Positions 13,237 through 13,613 of a stretch of DNA of 13,613 nt are shown here, in pieces. The notes under the pieces are model-generated. The model did no database searches. It saw only the letters and a program-made list of their open reading frames with translations, and was not told where the DNA came from. Source of the stretch: an uncultured Rhodospirillales bacterium (lineage in GTDB: Bacteria; Pseudomonadota; Alphaproteobacteria; Rhodospirillales; Casp-alpha2); NCBI GenBank assembly GCA_938074585.1, contig CALJEW010000412.1, positions 1 through 13,613 on the forward strand, in the 5' to 3' direction. Made by a program: the position numbers and the translations under genes. Positions within the stretch are counted from its first letter, which is position 1. Each line of letters starts with the position of its first letter.

Positions 13237-13613
13237 TTATTTGTTGTTAGCTAATTTTTCAGCCTCAAGGCGAGCTTTGACCTCAGCTGCTCTTTTCGCC
13301 AACACATCCTCTGTTTTAGAGAAATCAAGGCGTTCTTTACCTTCTACCATTCCGCCTTCTTCTTCTGGCCACTCTACGGTCATCATTGGGAACCGAACAT
13401 TTTTCGGGCCAAACATTGCGTAGGTAATTTGTAGCCACACAGATAGACCAGCCATAATTGCGACAAAGATGCCTGCAACCAAGAACGATTTAATGATCCA
13501 ACGATGCGTTAGCCCCACCATAGAAGAGGAAATTTCACCAATCATGAATGAATCATAGGCATAGACGGTCGCGAAGTAGAGCAGGATAATAAGATATGGA
13601 ATGAAGAAGAAGG
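13237..13613 (-). CDS. TRAP-type transporter small permease (DctQ-like), 5' partial
   Basis: The frame runs off the right edge; 124 C-terminal residues are visible. They include one helix FFFIPYLIILLYFATVYAYDSF, the SSSMVGLTHRWIIKSF loop and a last helix FLVAGIFVAIMAGLSVWLQI. The W-x-I-K-S before the final helix is typical of DctQ-like small subunits of TRAP transporters, which import carboxylates and sugar acids with a periplasmic binding protein and a large permease. After the last helix comes an unusual tail of about 56 residues rich in Glu, Lys and Arg (MVEGKERLDFSKTEDVL, then KRAAEVKARLEAEKL), with a probable amphipathic helix; most DctQ proteins end near the last helix. An internal ATG at 13545 is not the start. 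The large permease and binding protein would have to lie outside the window. Confidence 0.75.
   Translation of the reverse strand, partial: FFFIPYLIILLYFATVYAYDSFMIGEISSSMVGLTHRWIIKSFLVAGIFVAIMAGLSVWLQITYAMFGPKNVRFPMMTVEWPEEEGGMVEGKERLDFSKTEDVLAKRAAEVKARLEAEKLANNK

Noticed and set aside
13142..13423. 93-residue open frame on the plus strand
   Set aside because: It crosses two oppositely oriented, better-supported genes and their gap, with no ribosome site or domain.
1..13613. Mobile elements, CRISPR repeats, toxin-antitoxin pairs, tRNA genes or phage genes
   Set aside because: No transposase, integrase, repeat array, cloverleaf-like sequence or known toxin motif was seen on either strand.

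Overview
The window looks like an accessory catabolic and transport region from a Gram-negative bacterium, most likely an uncultured, possibly marine, alphaproteobacterium. The reasons are mid-40s % GC by eye, many small oxidoreductases, a TRAP-type transporter, an EmrA-type periplasmic adaptor and the mix of SDR, aldo/keto reductase, enolase-superfamily and COG3618 amidohydrolase genes. The taxonomic call is inference. No rRNA, tRNA, CRISPR array, phage gene or insertion sequence was seen.

Layout. (1) 1-834 (+): 3' part of an aldo/keto reductase, cut by the window edge. (2) 836-3374 (-): a run reading SDR dehydrogenase, small EthD/DABB-like protein, DMT (EamA) permease, NIPSNAP-like protein; it meets the aldo/keto reductase tail to tail with one base between the stops. 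(3) 3461-7156 (+): a divergent run of a SAF-domain oxidoreductase (COG4091/DRL-like), a COG3618-type amidohydrolase/lactonase and an MFS permease. The 86-bp gap between runs 2 and 3 holds overlapping divergent promoter-like sequences and a 10-bp palindrome. (4) 7162-9460 (-): marR, an hlyD/emrA-type adaptor and a LysE/RhtB exporter. (5) 9555 to the right edge (-): a long run reading TRAP small permease (partial), a four-helix membrane protein, a 2TM-domain protein, an enolase-superfamily (MR/MLE) enzyme, a decayed reading frame that begins as an aldo/keto reductase, a cupin and a second SDR.

How the genes may work together. Aldo/keto reductase, COG3618 lactonase, enolase-superfamily dehydratase and SDR dehydrogenase are the same enzyme classes as in the oxidative (non-phosphorylating) L-fucose/acid-sugar route: sugar to lactone to aldonate to 2-keto-3-deoxyaldonate to diketo acid. 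With four kinds of permease nearby, the region may serve oxidative use of a sugar, sugar acid or related carboxylate. The substrate cannot be read from sequence, and the genes lie in several transcription units. The MarR unit looks like an independent detoxification or export module.

The most notable points are the decayed gene at 10755-11196, a 2TM-domain gene whose domain starts upstream of any standard start codon (ATT where ATG would be expected), a TRAP small subunit with a long charged tail followed by two extra membrane proteins, active-site substitutions in the amidohydrolase (Asn for Asp) and the enolase-superfamily enzyme (Ser for the dyad Asp), and an EmrA-like adaptor with a LysE exporter in place of EmrB. 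I found no clear evidence of a wholly new defence or mobile system.
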